DNA of 33,909 nucleotides, from NCBI GenBank assembly GCA_002717145.1, contig PBCP01000001.1, positions 32,997 to 66,905 of the forward strand, in the 5' to 3' direction. The notes below the pieces were generated by a model. The model was not told the origin of the DNA, did no database searches, and saw only the letters and a list, made by a program, of their open reading frames with translations. Shown here piece by piece: positions 5,435-14,983 of this stretch. Source of the DNA: Planctomycetaceae bacterium. Its GTDB lineage: Bacteria; Planctomycetota; Planctomycetia; Pirellulales; Pirellulaceae. The position numbers were made by a program, and so were the translations under genes. Numbering within the stretch: the stretch's first letter is position 1; every line of letters starts with the position of its first letter.

Positions 5435-7030
5435 TTATTTAGGCAATTGGCTGGAAACCAGTTCTTCAATGGTCAACTTCATGAACATGATATGACTACG
5501 GCTCCCCTCAAACACAATCCCTACATGCTTCTCATCAATCTGTACTAAGCTTGGATACCCAAACCCTGAGTAGTCATCAAGTAGATAATGATGAGACTCA
5601 GGCCAGGTAATTCCATCATCAAAACTAACTTTAATCGTGTGCTTCTCACGACGTTCCATTGAATTTGGATTAGCGAATAACAAGGCCGTTTTTTGTTCAC
5701 CATTCTGTTCATAGTGAATTCGAATCGTGCTTCCATTGCAAATCGGTTCGATCAGCCCTTTGTGGTTTGTAGGATGTTCGCTCCAGGTCTTGCCCAGATC
5801 CGACGTCACCATGACGCTACGTTTCATGAATCTGGCATCCCGACTGGAACGCATATTCAGCATCACCCGTCCATCAGACAATTCGACCGCCTGGCACTCA
5901 CTAGAAACCATCCCGGTAGGCTTCCCAACCTTCCAGCTACGTCCATGGTTATGACTGGACATAATAGTAGAGAATGACGTTCCTTCAGCATCGCGTCCCT
6001 GAACCGGCATCACCAGGGTGCCGTTTTTCAAAGTAATCCCGTTTTGTGGAGCGGGAGCAAACAATACCCACTCTTCCTGTTTCAGGTCGCGAGTGACATT
6101 CTTTAATTCTGACCAGGTTTCACCATAATCTTTAGACACTGTCAGAAGCATCTGGGCCGCTTTTCCAATTTCATATCCGGCTTCACTTCCGTCACCATTC
6201 CACTGATGCTTACCAGGCTTTCCATACATCCAAACGGCCCACACAAAAATCTTGCCTGACTTCGTATCCACGATAACACCTGGGTCACTGATGCCATTTT
6301 GATCCTCGGGAAGACCTCCCCATTCACCACGATCCATGATCGGCCGTGGTGTCGACCAGGTCTGACCGCCATCGATACTCTTACTCATTCCAATATCGAT
6401 ATCTTCTTGTAGATCTTTCGTGCGGTTATGCCTCATGTCATAAAAGGCCAGCAGCGAACCATCCGTGGCCCGGGTAATCACAGGGATTCGATAGGTATGA
6501 GTTCCCCCCTGGCCCTGCTGACACAACGCATAACCTATACGCATCCGTCGTCCTGGCATTTTATCTTCTGGTACCACGTTCCCCTTCGTCGTTTCAATTT
6601 GACTGCAAGTCACGTCCACATGATGCAGCAAACTGGCCGTCGGCTTTAATTGGCAAGACAACCAAAACCAGTTATCCCCTTTCTTCAGTGAAATATTGCG
6701 CTGGAAAATCAAAACATCAGTTGGCTTGTTCGCCGTTCCAATTTTCGACTTGGTTTCCAGTTGTCCTTCAGGACCGCTGGCAAAGAATGTCAAACTGTCG
6801 ATATCCTGAATGTCATCCGTATCTTTGAATTCAAAACGGAATGAACGAATCTCGATTCCCTCTTCATCTGCTGTTATTTTGAGTTCGACGATATTATTGG
6901 TTTCACGACCAATTAACGCCGGATAGGAGCGTTGAAGCTGGATTGCCTGAACCCCGGACTCAGCCTGTCCTATTGCTGTTAGCAAAATAGAAAGACTCGC
7001 GATTACAAATGGAACTCGTTTTCTATACAT
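5435..7030 (-). CDS. Secreted exo-sialidase-like protein (GH33, BNR repeats)
   Basis: A 531-aa protein with AAGGGG before ATG 7030 and a signal peptide (about 1-23). Residues 25-155 match the N-terminal beta-domain found in BNR neuraminidases. The propeller starts with YRIP (180-183), the family's (F/Y)RIP arginine motif. Five Asp boxes follow at about 218-226, 299-307, 359-366, 409-417 and 469-476 (SxDxGxTW type). Candidate active-site residues are Asp198 (FYDMR), Glu378 (SSEC), Arg394 (NMRSSR) and a Tyr near 487-492 (DYSGFGY). Known GH33 enzymes release terminal sialic or related nonulosonic acids. Planctomycete members may act on other sugars, so the substrate is uncertain. No sialic-acid catabolic operon is adjacent. 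Confidence 0.88.
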   Translation of the reverse strand: MYRKRVPFVIASLSILLTAIGQAESGVQAIQLQRSYPALIGRETNNIVELKITADEEGIEIRSFRFEFKDTDDIQDIDSLTFFASGPEGQLETKSKIGTANKPTDVLIFQRNISLKKGDNWFWLSCQLKPTASLLHHVDVTCSQIETTKGNVVPEDKMPGRRMRIGYALCQQGQGGTHTYRIPVITRATDGSLLAFYDMRHNRTKDLQEDIDIGMSKSIDGGQTWSTPRPIMDRGEWGGLPEDQNGISDPGVIVDTKSGKIFVWAVWMYGKPGKHQWNGDGSEAGYEIGKAAQMLLTVSKDYGETWSELKNVTRDLKQEEWVLFAPAPQNGITLKNGTLVMPVQGRDAEGTSFSTIMSSHNHGRSWKVGKPTGMVSSECQAVELSDGRVMLNMRSSRDARFMKRSVMVTSDLGKTWSEHPTNHKGLIEPICNGSTIRIHYEQNGEQKTALLFANPNSMERREKHTIKVSFDDGITWPESHHYLLDDYSGFGYPSLVQIDEKHVGIVFEGSRSHIMFMKLTIEELVSSQLPK

Positions 7031-7404
7031 ATCAGACCCCTTTTAGAATGAACAGCTTGTCTCATTTTACTTCTTTTACCAGCCGCGCTGTCTTGAAAGC
7101 TAGACCATGGTTTCAATTCCAATATCAAGTGTCCTCTTATGATCCTGCCTTAGCGCCATCGTGACCGATGCAATTGACGACGAATTGGCATTGCCGGCCT
7201 TCATCAGCCTCATAGTGAGTAAGAAGTATGCCTGTGGGAACCTAGAAGACATTACCCGTGGATGGAGCGATGTAAAAGACAGATAGAGGCAATCAGAAAC
7301 AACGGAAGGCCGGCCATCTATCAAAACAACACATCATTCAAGAGCCTGAACGTGCTTTAGTCTTCAGTGGGAAGACGAGGCATTGTAGCTCATCAACAGC
7401 TTAA
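7031..7404. other. 374-bp gap without a supportable gene
   Basis: A 74-codon open frame (7100-7324, minus) has no recognisable family, no Shine-Dalgarno and no conservation evidence, so I do not call it. The notable structure is a 10-bp inverted repeat, GCCGGCCTTC (7193-7202) and GAAGGCCGGC (7305-7314), 102 bp apart. The gap could hold the remains of a decayed gene, and its right end abuts the 3' end of the SDR gene. Confidence 0.5.
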
Positions 7405-8385
7405 CTATTTAGCGACATATCCGTGTTCGTTAAACCACTCCCACGCTTCTTCTACGGCCAGCCTCGCATCTGTAATCTTGTAATCCAGTTCGTCAACTGC
7501 ACGTGAGCAATCGTAATAATGGAACAAAGAACCCATTTTAATGGCAGCGGAATTAATATCCGATTCGTATCGTGATAGTTTCGAAATTAGATCTCCGATA
7601 CAGCCGACAATAAAACCCACAACCTTGCCTATTCTACGTTTAGGCCGCTTATTACCAACGACATCGGCAAACAAGCTCCAAGCTTCCAGATAGGTCAAGA
7701 GAGTACCGCCCAAGATATAATTACGACCGGTAACGCCTTTCTCCAAAGCCGCAATAATACCTTCAGAAACGTCGTTGACATGACAGACGGTCATTCCCCC
7801 AGCTGGAGCGAACGGAGGTTTCTTTTCTGCGACATCAAGTAGCATTTTTCCTGAGGATGGTTTCCAGTCGTTGGGGCCCAACATAAAACCCGGATTGACG
7901 ATAACGGCATCCAATCCATCATCGATATAATTTCTCAGTTCCTGTTCTGCTTCAGACTTACTTACAACATAAGAACAGGGAACTTTTCCGGTTCTCGGGG
8001 TTTCCTCAGTCGCGGGTTGATCTTCGGTTCCGATACCCAGAGCATCAACACTGGAAACATAGACCATGCGAATCTCATGGGACAAAGCAGCTTTCGCCAG
8101 ATTAACTGTGCCACCAACGTTAACAGCACGTTGTTCTTCCATTTGGGACCAGCCTATATGAACCATTGCTGCGCAGTGAATGACAGCATCAACTCCGTGA
8201 GAAACGGCCGCCACAGAGGAATAATCGCAAACATCCCCTGCAATCAATTCAACATCGAGGCCGTTGAAACAGGATTGAGGTCTCCCATCACGCGACAATA
8301 CGCGTACCTGATGCCCACGATTGAGTAGGAGCCGTACGACATTATTACCAACAAAGCCCGTGCCGCCTGTGACTAGAATTAACAT
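7405..8385 (-). CDS. NAD(P)-dependent epimerase/reductase, extended SDR
   Basis: A 326-aa protein with AAGGA six to seven nt before ATG 8385. The Rossmann nucleotide-binding motif TGGTGFVG is at 6-13, the active-site Ser at about 111-112 (YVSS) and the catalytic YxxxK at Tyr139-Lys143 (SYVVSK). VNPGFMLGPND (about 163-173) is typical of the dihydroflavonol-4-reductase / HpnA-like branch of extended SDRs. Those enzymes reduce or epimerise sugar nucleotides, sterol-like or hopanoid-associated substrates; which applies here cannot be read from sequence. It is soluble and transcribed alone, divergently from the sulfatase. Confidence 0.85.
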   Translation of the reverse strand: MLILVTGGTGFVGNNVVRLLLNRGHQVRVLSRDGRPQSCFNGLDVELIAGDVCDYSSVAAVSHGVDAVIHCAAMVHIGWSQMEEQRAVNVGGTVNLAKAALSHEIRMVYVSSVDALGIGTEDQPATEETPRTGKVPCSYVVSKSEAEQELRNYIDDGLDAVIVNPGFMLGPNDWKPSSGKMLLDVAEKKPPFAPAGGMTVCHVNDVSEGIIAALEKGVTGRNYILGGTLLTYLEAWSLFADVVGNKRPKRRIGKVVGFIVGCIGDLISKLSRYESDINSAAIKMGSLFHYYDCSRAVDELDYKITDARLAVEEAWEWFNEHGYVAK

Positions 8386-8597
8386 CTACCATCCTTCATG
8401 TGATCACCGCCACGTCTCAAATGACGATGGTTTTTAACCAACTCAATCTAACATCTTTCGTTATCATCATCTGTAGGCAACACTTAAGAATCAGACAGTT
8501 TGAGACTCTTTGTGTAAAGTCAGGTCAAAAACATCGAGAAAACGTATGTATTCTGCACTCTGTTTTTGTATTCATGCCCGATTCATGATTTGACCGG

Positions 8598-8603
8598 TAT
8601 AAT
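8598..8603 (+). promoter_or_regulatory. Perfect TATAAT hexamer upstream of the sulfatase
   Basis: An exact TATAAT lies 52 bp before ATG 8656, in the 270-bp divergent gap between the SDR gene and the sulfatase. No convincing -35 box lies 16-18 bp upstream, so this is a weak candidate -10 element. I see nothing else in this gap. Confidence 0.25.
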
Positions 8604-8655
8604 CGAAGCATCACGAAATCAATCTGTTGATTTACACCCACTGGGAACTAATTGC

Positions 8656-9990
8656 ATGCTCAAGCGGATTCATATTGTATTTTTTTTCATCTGTTTACTC
8701 CTTCAACAACATTTAAAATCTGAAGAAATTAAAGAGCTGCCCAATATCATTTACATCATGGTCGATGACATGGGATATGGAGACCTGGGATGCTATGGTC
8801 AAAAAACACTGAAAACCCCAAACATCGATCAAATTGCAAAAGAGGGTATGCGGTTTACCGATCATTATTCCGGACACACCGTCTGCCGGCCATCAAGGCT
8901 CGTTTTACTTACTGGTAAACATAGCGGTAACACACCAATTCATGGAAATACGCCTTACACGCTGCCAGAAAGTGCGGTCACGGTCACAACTCTTCTCAAA
9001 GAAGCCGGCTATGCAACTGGGGGCGTTGGTAAATGGGCTTTAGGATTACCTAAAACTGAGGGCGTGCCATCAAATCAGGGGTTTGATTACTGGTTCGGCT
9101 ACCTGAATCAAAGTCGCGCACACAACTTTTATCCGGAATACCTTTGGGAGAATGAAGAGCCATACATCTTATCTGGAAATGTAGAAGGCCCCATGAAAAA
9201 TGTCTCAACTTCGCGCGAGACATATTCCCATGATGTCATGCACGTGAAAGCTCTTAACTTTATTCGCCGCCATTCCCGACAACCATTTTTCTTACAAGCT
9301 CACTACACTATTCCCCATACCAATAATGAAGGTGGCCGAGCCACCGGAAACGGCCAGGAAGTACCAGATCACGGTGAATTTGCAAAACGGGATTGGCCCG
9401 AACCGGAAAAGGGATTCGCCGCCATGATCACACGTCTGGACAGTGACATCGGAGAACTGATGGCTTTACTCAAAGCATTAGGGATCGATAAAAATACGTT
9501 AGTTATCTTCACTTCTGACAATGGTCCTCATCAGGAAGGAGGTCATAAAATGGAGTTTTTCAACTCCAATGGCGATCTGCGCGGATACAAACGAGATCTG
9601 TACGACGGAGGGATTCGAGTGCCTATGATCGCTCGCTGGCCGGGCAAGATAGAAGCAGGAACCATTTCAAATCATCCATCAGCGTTTTGGGACTTTCTAC
9701 CTACGGCTTGTGCCTTAGCAGGTATCGATACCCCTGACGATACTGACGGGATCTCTTACTTGCCCGAGTTGCTGGGGAAGCCTCAGGCTGAACACGAATA
9801 CTTATTCTGGAGAGCGGGTGCCAAATTTGCGGTCCGCCAGGGAAGATGGAAAGCTGTTCGAGTAAGCGACAAATCAGATACTGAACTTTATGACCTAACA
9901 GATGATGTCGGGGAGCAGATTGATTTAGCTGGGAGACATCCCGAATTGGTTACTAAATTTGAAGCCATCATGGCGAAGCATCGTCAATAA
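8656..9990 (+). CDS. Secreted sulfatase (type I, formylglycine-dependent)
   Basis: A 444-aa protein; ATG 8656 is chosen because it begins a signal peptide (about 1-22), while the 30 upstream in-frame codons do not look coding. Metal ligands Asp37-Asp38 lie in IMVDDMGYGD. Cys77 in CRPSR (77-81) is the residue converted to formylglycine. GKW is at 125-127 and the second metal motif SDNGPH at 287-292. The position after GKW is Ala where GKWHLG is the usual form, a variant seen in some sulfatase subfamilies that may affect specificity. The length fits S1-family sulfatases acting on sulfated polysaccharides in the periplasm or outside the cell. No true formylglycine-generating enzyme is present in the window. 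Confidence 0.92.
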   Translation: MLKRIHIVFFFICLLLQQHLKSEEIKELPNIIYIMVDDMGYGDLGCYGQKTLKTPNIDQIAKEGMRFTDHYSGHTVCRPSRLVLLTGKHSGNTPIHGNTPYTLPESAVTVTTLLKEAGYATGGVGKWALGLPKTEGVPSNQGFDYWFGYLNQSRAHNFYPEYLWENEEPYILSGNVEGPMKNVSTSRETYSHDVMHVKALNFIRRHSRQPFFLQAHYTIPHTNNEGGRATGNGQEVPDHGEFAKRDWPEPEKGFAAMITRLDSDIGELMALLKALGIDKNTLVIFTSDNGPHQEGGHKMEFFNSNGDLRGYKRDLYDGGIRVPMIARWPGKIEAGTISNHPSAFWDFLPTACALAGIDTPDDTDGISYLPELLGKPQAEHEYLFWRAGAKFAVRQGRWKAVRVSDKSDTELYDLTDDVGEQIDLAGRHPELVTKFEAIMAKHRQ

Positions 9991-10037
9991 TTAATTACTC
10001 CACCAGACAATTCTCGTTACCTCATTAAGTCCACATA

Positions 10038-11192
10038 GTGAATTCAGCCACATTTCAGCCCGGGTATATTCTAAACCGACGCGGTGACGCGATTTGGTTT
10101 CTTGGACTTCCCTATCTTGCTATTCTATTCGCACTTAGCTGTCAAATGTGGCTTCCAGCTGTCGCACTTGCTTCCATCAGCCTGTGGATTACGATTCCTC
10201 ATCACTTTGCGACCTGGCTGCGAACTTATGGATTTAAGGAAGATTTATCTCGCTGGACTCAGCGATTAATCGTCGGCCCGATTGTAATATTGACTCTAAC
10301 CATTTTGGGTGCCATCTACATCCCGATCACGTTCTTTATAGTAAATGTGCTTTGGGATCATCAGCACAGTATTATGCAGCAACACGGCTTTAGTCGGATT
10401 TATGATTATAAGTCTGGTACCGGAACGCGCCGCAGCGGCCGATTCGATCTCGGGTTCCACTGGATTTTCTTTGGTAACATGCTGATCACATCTCCATTAT
10501 TTAGCACGATCTGGCTCGGCCAGTTTGCCATCATGGGCCTATTACCTGAAGCCAGTACCGTCCAACTCATTCATACATGTAGTTGGAGTATCACCGGTTG
10601 CTATGGAATCTTCTACGTCATCCAGTTGATTCAGGGTGTTCGACAAGGGCAGAAGATTAATCCGATTAAATACATTTTTATCGGCTCTAGTTATTTTCTT
10701 TGGTATTTTTGTGCCTGGCACTCATCCTCTGTCCTTGTTTGGGGAATTGCTCACCGGATCATGCATGGACTTCAGTACATCGTCATCGTGTATTGGTACC
10801 TTCGTAGACGAGCTGAATCCGACGAATCAGCTCCGAGTAACTCTCCACAAAGTGACAAACAAATCGACAGCCGGGTAGAAGGGCTTGGGTTCAAAATGGT
10901 CCGATACATGGTCGGGTCCAAGCGCGTCTGGGTATTTGTCGGAATTAGCTTGGCATACGCAGCTTTATTCCAAATCATCCTCATGGAACCGCTCGAAGTT
11001 TTTGGTTTCGGCGTGTTTAGGGTCTCGGAAGTTAGTCGTACCATCGAGTCGCTAAAAGGCATCGGCATGACGGATGCCATGTGGCAGGGACTATACGCTG
11101 AAATCCTGGTGGCGGGCTTTGGTATGACCCACTTTTACTTCGATTCTTTCATTTGGAAAGTACGCGATAAGAAAGTACAGAAGGGTCTGTAG
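10038..11192 (+). CDS. Multi-pass membrane protein with conserved-looking histidines, unknown
   Basis: A 384-aa protein from GTG 10038; no strong Shine-Dalgarno, so the start is moderately sure. Hydrophobic segments lie at about 17-52, 75-105, 140-178, 183-203, 218-235, 240-262 and 300-320. Histidine-rich stretches sit at segment edges: PHHFATW, WDHQHSIMQQHGFSRIYD, HRIMHGL and THFYFDSFIW. This is the pattern of a membrane metal- or haem-binding enzyme, but no family can be named with confidence. A soluble loop of about 40 residues (263-300) is polar and charged. The stop is 2 bp before the WD40 gene, so the two are co-transcribed. Confidence 0.72.
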   Translation: MNSATFQPGYILNRRGDAIWFLGLPYLAILFALSCQMWLPAVALASISLWITIPHHFATWLRTYGFKEDLSRWTQRLIVGPIVILTLTILGAIYIPITFFIVNVLWDHQHSIMQQHGFSRIYDYKSGTGTRRSGRFDLGFHWIFFGNMLITSPLFSTIWLGQFAIMGLLPEASTVQLIHTCSWSITGCYGIFYVIQLIQGVRQGQKINPIKYIFIGSSYFLWYFCAWHSSSVLVWGIAHRIMHGLQYIVIVYWYLRRRAESDESAPSNSPQSDKQIDSRVEGLGFKMVRYMVGSKRVWVFVGISLAYAALFQIILMEPLEVFGFGVFRVSEVSRTIESLKGIGMTDAMWQGLYAEILVAGFGMTHFYFDSFIWKVRDKKVQKGL

Positions 11193-11194
11193 AG

Positions 11195-12523
11195 ATGAAG
11201 TCATTCCAAAAATACAGGATTCTATGCATCGTTACACTAGCCTTCGCAGGTGGCGCTTATTACGAATTGAATTACGTTAAGTCACAATCAGAGTTTGTTC
11301 CAGTGATGGCTCCTCCAAATCCTGCTGCAGAATTACTGATTGACCTCTATCCACAACGCCCAGGTTCTAAATGCCTCGAGGCCGACCGTGCGCTGTATCT
11401 GCGTTATGATTTGGAAGCCGCAAAAAACCACCTCGAAGAAGCTCTAAATCAAAATTACAAGGACGATGCCAGTTACTTTTACAATTACGCGTCCGTTTTA
11501 ATGCTGCTGAATGCTCCCACGGAAGATATTGACGAAGCGGTTCGGCAATGGCGAGTCAACGGAATTCCGATACAGAATGAGCTGGACCCCCGATTGATTT
11601 ATAAGGGGGTAAGATTTCCTTTGCCATTAGAGGAAGGAAGCACCCGGCTGATGACTAAATCACTCGATGGTCGTCGAGTTGCGATTGCTCCGGAGATGAA
11701 TCCTAATGCCCCAACACTGACCGCACAAATCAATCATTTACAAGAACCAAATCCTGCATACCGAAAGACCGATATCAATGCACGTTCGCGATTTACTGCT
11801 TTAACTCTGTCACACGATGGTTCACATGTCATTGCCGCAAACGAAGGTGGTGTACTCACTATAATTAATCTGGATTCCCAGCAGCTACTACATCGCCTTA
11901 CCAATTCGAGTGGCGACATTCTGGCAGCTGCTGTAGTTCCCAGTCGTAATATAGCTGTTACCGGTGACCACTCCGGGAAAATAAAGATCTGGGACCTGAC
12001 ATCTGGCAGTGTAATCCACTCAGAGCAGGCAACTACGCGGGCTGTCTCTGCCCTGGCCGTGTCTCCCAATAATTCCATTGTGGCAACAGGCGATTGGGAT
12101 GGAACGGTCTCCATCTGGAAGTTCAAGGACTCCGGTAGCGTGGAAAGGATAATTCAAAACGATAAAGCCCATCAGGGCGTCATCACACGACTTGTTTTTG
12201 GTAGCGATAATGAAACTCTTGCCAGTGCTAGCCGTGACCATACCGCCAGTATTTTTAGATATCGGGAATCGCTGGATCGATTATTGTCGGTGCAACATCG
12301 GTCACCAATTTATGGAATAGACATTGCTCCGGCCGGCACGACCTTTGCAACTGCGGGCGAAGACCAAATTGTCTCTGTCTGGTCCACGCAAACAGGGGAA
12401 CAGCTTCACGTAGACATTCATGCCCAACCAATTTACTCGGTGCTCTTTAATGTTAAAACCGGCGAGCTCATGACAGTGAACAACCAGCAAGAGCTCATCA
12501 ATCGCACCCCTGTTACGCGTTAA
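11195..12523 (+). CDS. Membrane-anchored WD40-repeat protein
   Basis: A 442-aa protein with a hydrophobic N-terminal segment (about 8-25) acting as signal anchor. Residues about 45-125 include a TPR-like helical stretch (AKNHLEEALNQNYKDDASYF). WD40 blades follow from about 195 to 435, with GH/SPD-type openings and WD-like ends such as GKIKIWDL, GTVSIWKF and QIVSVWST. About six blades are visible, so the propeller may be completed by an N-terminal strand. It is probably a periplasmic scaffold or sensor. It starts 2 bp after the membrane-protein gene and ends 12 bp before the SRPBCC gene, so the three form one operon. Confidence 0.8.
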   Translation: MKSFQKYRILCIVTLAFAGGAYYELNYVKSQSEFVPVMAPPNPAAELLIDLYPQRPGSKCLEADRALYLRYDLEAAKNHLEEALNQNYKDDASYFYNYASVLMLLNAPTEDIDEAVRQWRVNGIPIQNELDPRLIYKGVRFPLPLEEGSTRLMTKSLDGRRVAIAPEMNPNAPTLTAQINHLQEPNPAYRKTDINARSRFTALTLSHDGSHVIAANEGGVLTIINLDSQQLLHRLTNSSGDILAAAVVPSRNIAVTGDHSGKIKIWDLTSGSVIHSEQATTRAVSALAVSPNNSIVATGDWDGTVSIWKFKDSGSVERIIQNDKAHQGVITRLVFGSDNETLASASRDHTASIFRYRESLDRLLSVQHRSPIYGIDIAPAGTTFATAGEDQIVSVWSTQTGEQLHVDIHAQPIYSVLFNVKTGELMTVNNQQELINRTPVTR

Positions 12524-12535
12524 AGGAATCTATTG

Positions 12536-12982
12536 GTGAAACCTTTAATTGTCACTAAGCAGATTCGGGCCACTGTCGACGAAGTTTTCGAAGTTGTAGC
12601 GCATATAGAAGTAGCGTCTAACATCCTTCCCAAGATCCAGCGCGCTGTCATCCTATCCGATCAGAAACGGGGTGTCGGAACGCGATTTGTCGAAACACGC
12701 ATGATGGGTAAGCGAGAATTCACTATGGAGTTCGAAGTGACCGAATATGACCCGCCACGATCCATACGCTTCCATTGTGTTGACCAAATGGATACAACCT
12801 GGGACTCAGTCTATGAGCTGGAAGAAACTGATGGCGCCACAACCCTTATACTTACGTTGCACTACATACCTACGACGTTCAGTATGAAACTGATGTGGCC
12901 GCTCATGAAGTGGGTGGTACGTAAGGGCGCTGCAGAGGATCTCAATTACTTTGCAAATCATCTGGAGAACCAGCAGCACTAG
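12536..12982 (+). CDS. SRPBCC (polyketide-cyclase/START-like) protein
   Basis: A 148-aa soluble protein from GTG 12536; TTG 12533 is in frame, but AAAGGA (12522-12527) sits 8 nt before GTG and only 5 before TTG. The pattern fits a helix-grip SRPBCC domain: an initial strand (VTKQIRATVDEVFEVV), a middle VGTRFVETRMM with alternating strands, YDPPRSIRFH, and a long C-terminal helix (VVRKGAAEDLNYFANHL). Such proteins bind small hydrophobic ligands or catalyse cyclisation and dehydration; ligand unknown. Third gene of the membrane/WD40 operon. Its 3' end overlaps the convergent acyltransferase gene by 41 bp. Confidence 0.82.
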   Translation: MKPLIVTKQIRATVDEVFEVVAHIEVASNILPKIQRAVILSDQKRGVGTRFVETRMMGKREFTMEFEVTEYDPPRSIRFHCVDQMDTTWDSVYELEETDGATTLILTLHYIPTTFSMKLMWPLMKWVVRKGAAEDLNYFANHLENQQH

Positions 12983-14903
12983 AGTCTCTCATTATTCTTT
13001 CAAAGACCGGTGCAATGACAGGTTTGATCAGCACTCGTGATCCTAGCAGACTTAAGTGATTGTCATCCGTATAGTACTTGCCATCCAGCTGGCCAATCAT
13101 CGATCTCCCATCCGGAAAACAAAACTCTGTAAGATCAAGCACGCTTGCTCTTGAAGCCGACCGACGAGCGAATGCCTGGTGAACCAGAGCTTGATTTTGT
13201 TCGTAATGATGCAGGCTTATGCCATTAGGAATTGCTGTGTTTGTACGACTGGCAATCAGGATTGCGCGGCTAATATCGAGTTTCTGTTCTGGGACCTGAG
13301 GAAGAATCCACACATTGATGCCATCTGCCTCGAACTTTTTCAACGTTAGGCTCAACGCGGCATCAAATTCATCTATTGAATACCGTTGTAGCCTACCAAT
13401 TTGACGATTGATATATCCGCTCCAGCGGGCAACCAATATTACATTTTTGATATCGTGGTCTTGTATAACTTTATAAACCGCCTCATTCCATTGTTGCTGA
13501 TCCGACCGACCTCCGGACCCAACTTTCAAAAAAGGGATCGTGGCATTACGTGATGCGATAAATCCACTAAGTTTGAATTCATGAGCCATTTCATTGACTA
13601 ATTCAGAAATGGCTGCGGCATGTGAGTCCCCCCAAACAACAAACTGAGGTCTCAAGCCATCAGGGCCGGCCACCGGCAAGCCATTTTCCTGAATCGCTGT
13701 GGATGAAGAACGTTGGAATCGTTCCGAGACCGTTGCGTGAATAACGTCATGCAACGATTTATCAAACCGACCGGGCATTCCATGCATTCGGACTATCAAC
13801 AGTGAGCTAACAACAAACAAACATCCCAAAACGGCCCCACTATATAAAAACACTTTATCACTGACACACCAGGCCCGTTTTCTAAAAGGCTGCTCTATAT
13901 ACTTCCAGGATAGGTAAGCCAACACAAAACAAAGGGCCATCAAGGCGAACGATAGAGCCGGTGATGGTTCTGATTCAAAAGCTAATTTTGTGAACACCAC
14001 AATCGGCCAGTGCCAGAGATACAGTGAATAGGAAATCAATCCGATACCTACCATCCACTTGAGTGAGAGTGCTTTGGTGACAACATTTTCGCTTTGTGTA
14101 CCATAGATTATCCCAACCGTCGCCAGACAGGGAAGTAGCGCACTTGGCCCTGGAAAAAGTGTTGACTCGTCGTACTTCACAAAACAGTACCCCAATGCCA
14201 CAAGCGACGAGATAGCAACGATGGCATGATAGGGGCTGGAGCCGGACGACTTATCTACAGTTGCTCGTGATGGACGAAGGGCCAATATACATCCAAGCAG
14301 TAACTCCCAGGCTCGAGATGGAAGTAAGTAAAATGCCAGTTCCTGATTTTGATTCACTCGCCAAACGCTATAAACGAACGAAATGACTATCAAGCCGACC
14401 GTCGTGCCGATAACAAATCCTTTGCCGCGTTTAAAACATAAGCCTAATAACAAGGGCAATATCAGATAAAAATGCTCTTCCACTGCCAATGACCAGGTGT
14501 GCAAGAGCGGGTTTAAGGCAGTAATTGGATCAAAGTAATCGATACGAAAAGCAAAATGGAAGTTGGCATACAGAACAACCTGGGCTAACTGTGCCTTAAC
14601 TAGACTGACAAGCTCGCTGGGTAGCAGAACTAGTAAACCAACAAACAGGGTCACTGTTAACATGACAAAACTAGCCGGAGCCAACCGACGTAAACGCTTG
14701 ACCCAAAACGTCTTGAGGCTAAAACTGCCCGTCTTTAAGTCTGCCATGATAATGGAAGTGATCAAAAAGCCGGAAATGACAAAGAATACGTCGACTCCAA
14801 CAAAGCCGCCCGACAACCCAAGGTCAAGGTGAAATAAAACCACCGCCAATACTGCAACTGCTCTGAGGCCATCAAGTTCCGGTCGATATCGAATACTTGC
14901 CAA
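12942..14903 (-). CDS. OafA-like membrane acyltransferase with SGNH domain
   Basis: A 653-aa protein with a TTG start (14903) supported by AGGGA six nt upstream. The acyltransferase-3 domain (about 5-370) has RPELDGLRAVAV at the start, His25 in VVLFHL, GVDVFFVISGFLI (36-48), R(L)RRLAPA and HTWSLAVEEHFY (135-146), with about ten membrane segments. The SGNH hydrolase-like domain (about 415-640) has the nucleophile GDSH (425-428, Ser427) and Asp613/His616 in YTDDNHLS. This fusion O-acetylates surface polysaccharides in Gram-negative envelopes. It lies downstream of the sulfotransferase on the same strand (80-bp gap), so glycan decoration is a likely shared theme. Confidence 0.92.
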   Translation of the reverse strand: MASIRYRPELDGLRAVAVLAVVLFHLDLGLSGGFVGVDVFFVISGFLITSIIMADLKTGSFSLKTFWVKRLRRLAPASFVMLTVTLFVGLLVLLPSELVSLVKAQLAQVVLYANFHFAFRIDYFDPITALNPLLHTWSLAVEEHFYLILPLLLGLCFKRGKGFVIGTTVGLIVISFVYSVWRVNQNQELAFYLLPSRAWELLLGCILALRPSRATVDKSSGSSPYHAIVAISSLVALGYCFVKYDESTLFPGPSALLPCLATVGIIYGTQSENVVTKALSLKWMVGIGLISYSLYLWHWPIVVFTKLAFESEPSPALSFALMALCFVLAYLSWKYIEQPFRKRAWCVSDKVFLYSGAVLGCLFVVSSLLIVRMHGMPGRFDKSLHDVIHATVSERFQRSSSTAIQENGLPVAGPDGLRPQFVVWGDSHAAAISELVNEMAHEFKLSGFIASRNATIPFLKVGSGGRSDQQQWNEAVYKVIQDHDIKNVILVARWSGYINRQIGRLQRYSIDEFDAALSLTLKKFEADGINVWILPQVPEQKLDISRAILIASRTNTAIPNGISLHHYEQNQALVHQAFARRSASRASVLDLTEFCFPDGRSMIGQLDGKYYTDDNHLSLLGSRVLIKPVIAPVFERIMRDSSAAGSPDDLQSN

Positions 14904-14983
14904 TTTCTTTCCCTGTCATCGTCTCTTGAGCTTAACCCCGGCTTTCATAATTCTTCCTGACCAAGGAGAACTAGGAATGCCTG

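Noticed and set aside
5435..7030. Sialic-acid use operon
   Set aside because: The sialidase, the aldolase and the SSS symporter could suggest sialic-acid catabolism, but they are in separate transcripts up to 24 kb apart and none of NanA, NanK or NanE is visible.
7100..7324. 74-aa ORF in the 374-bp gap
   Set aside because: No family, no ribosome binding site and no conservation evidence; it may be chance or a decayed remnant.
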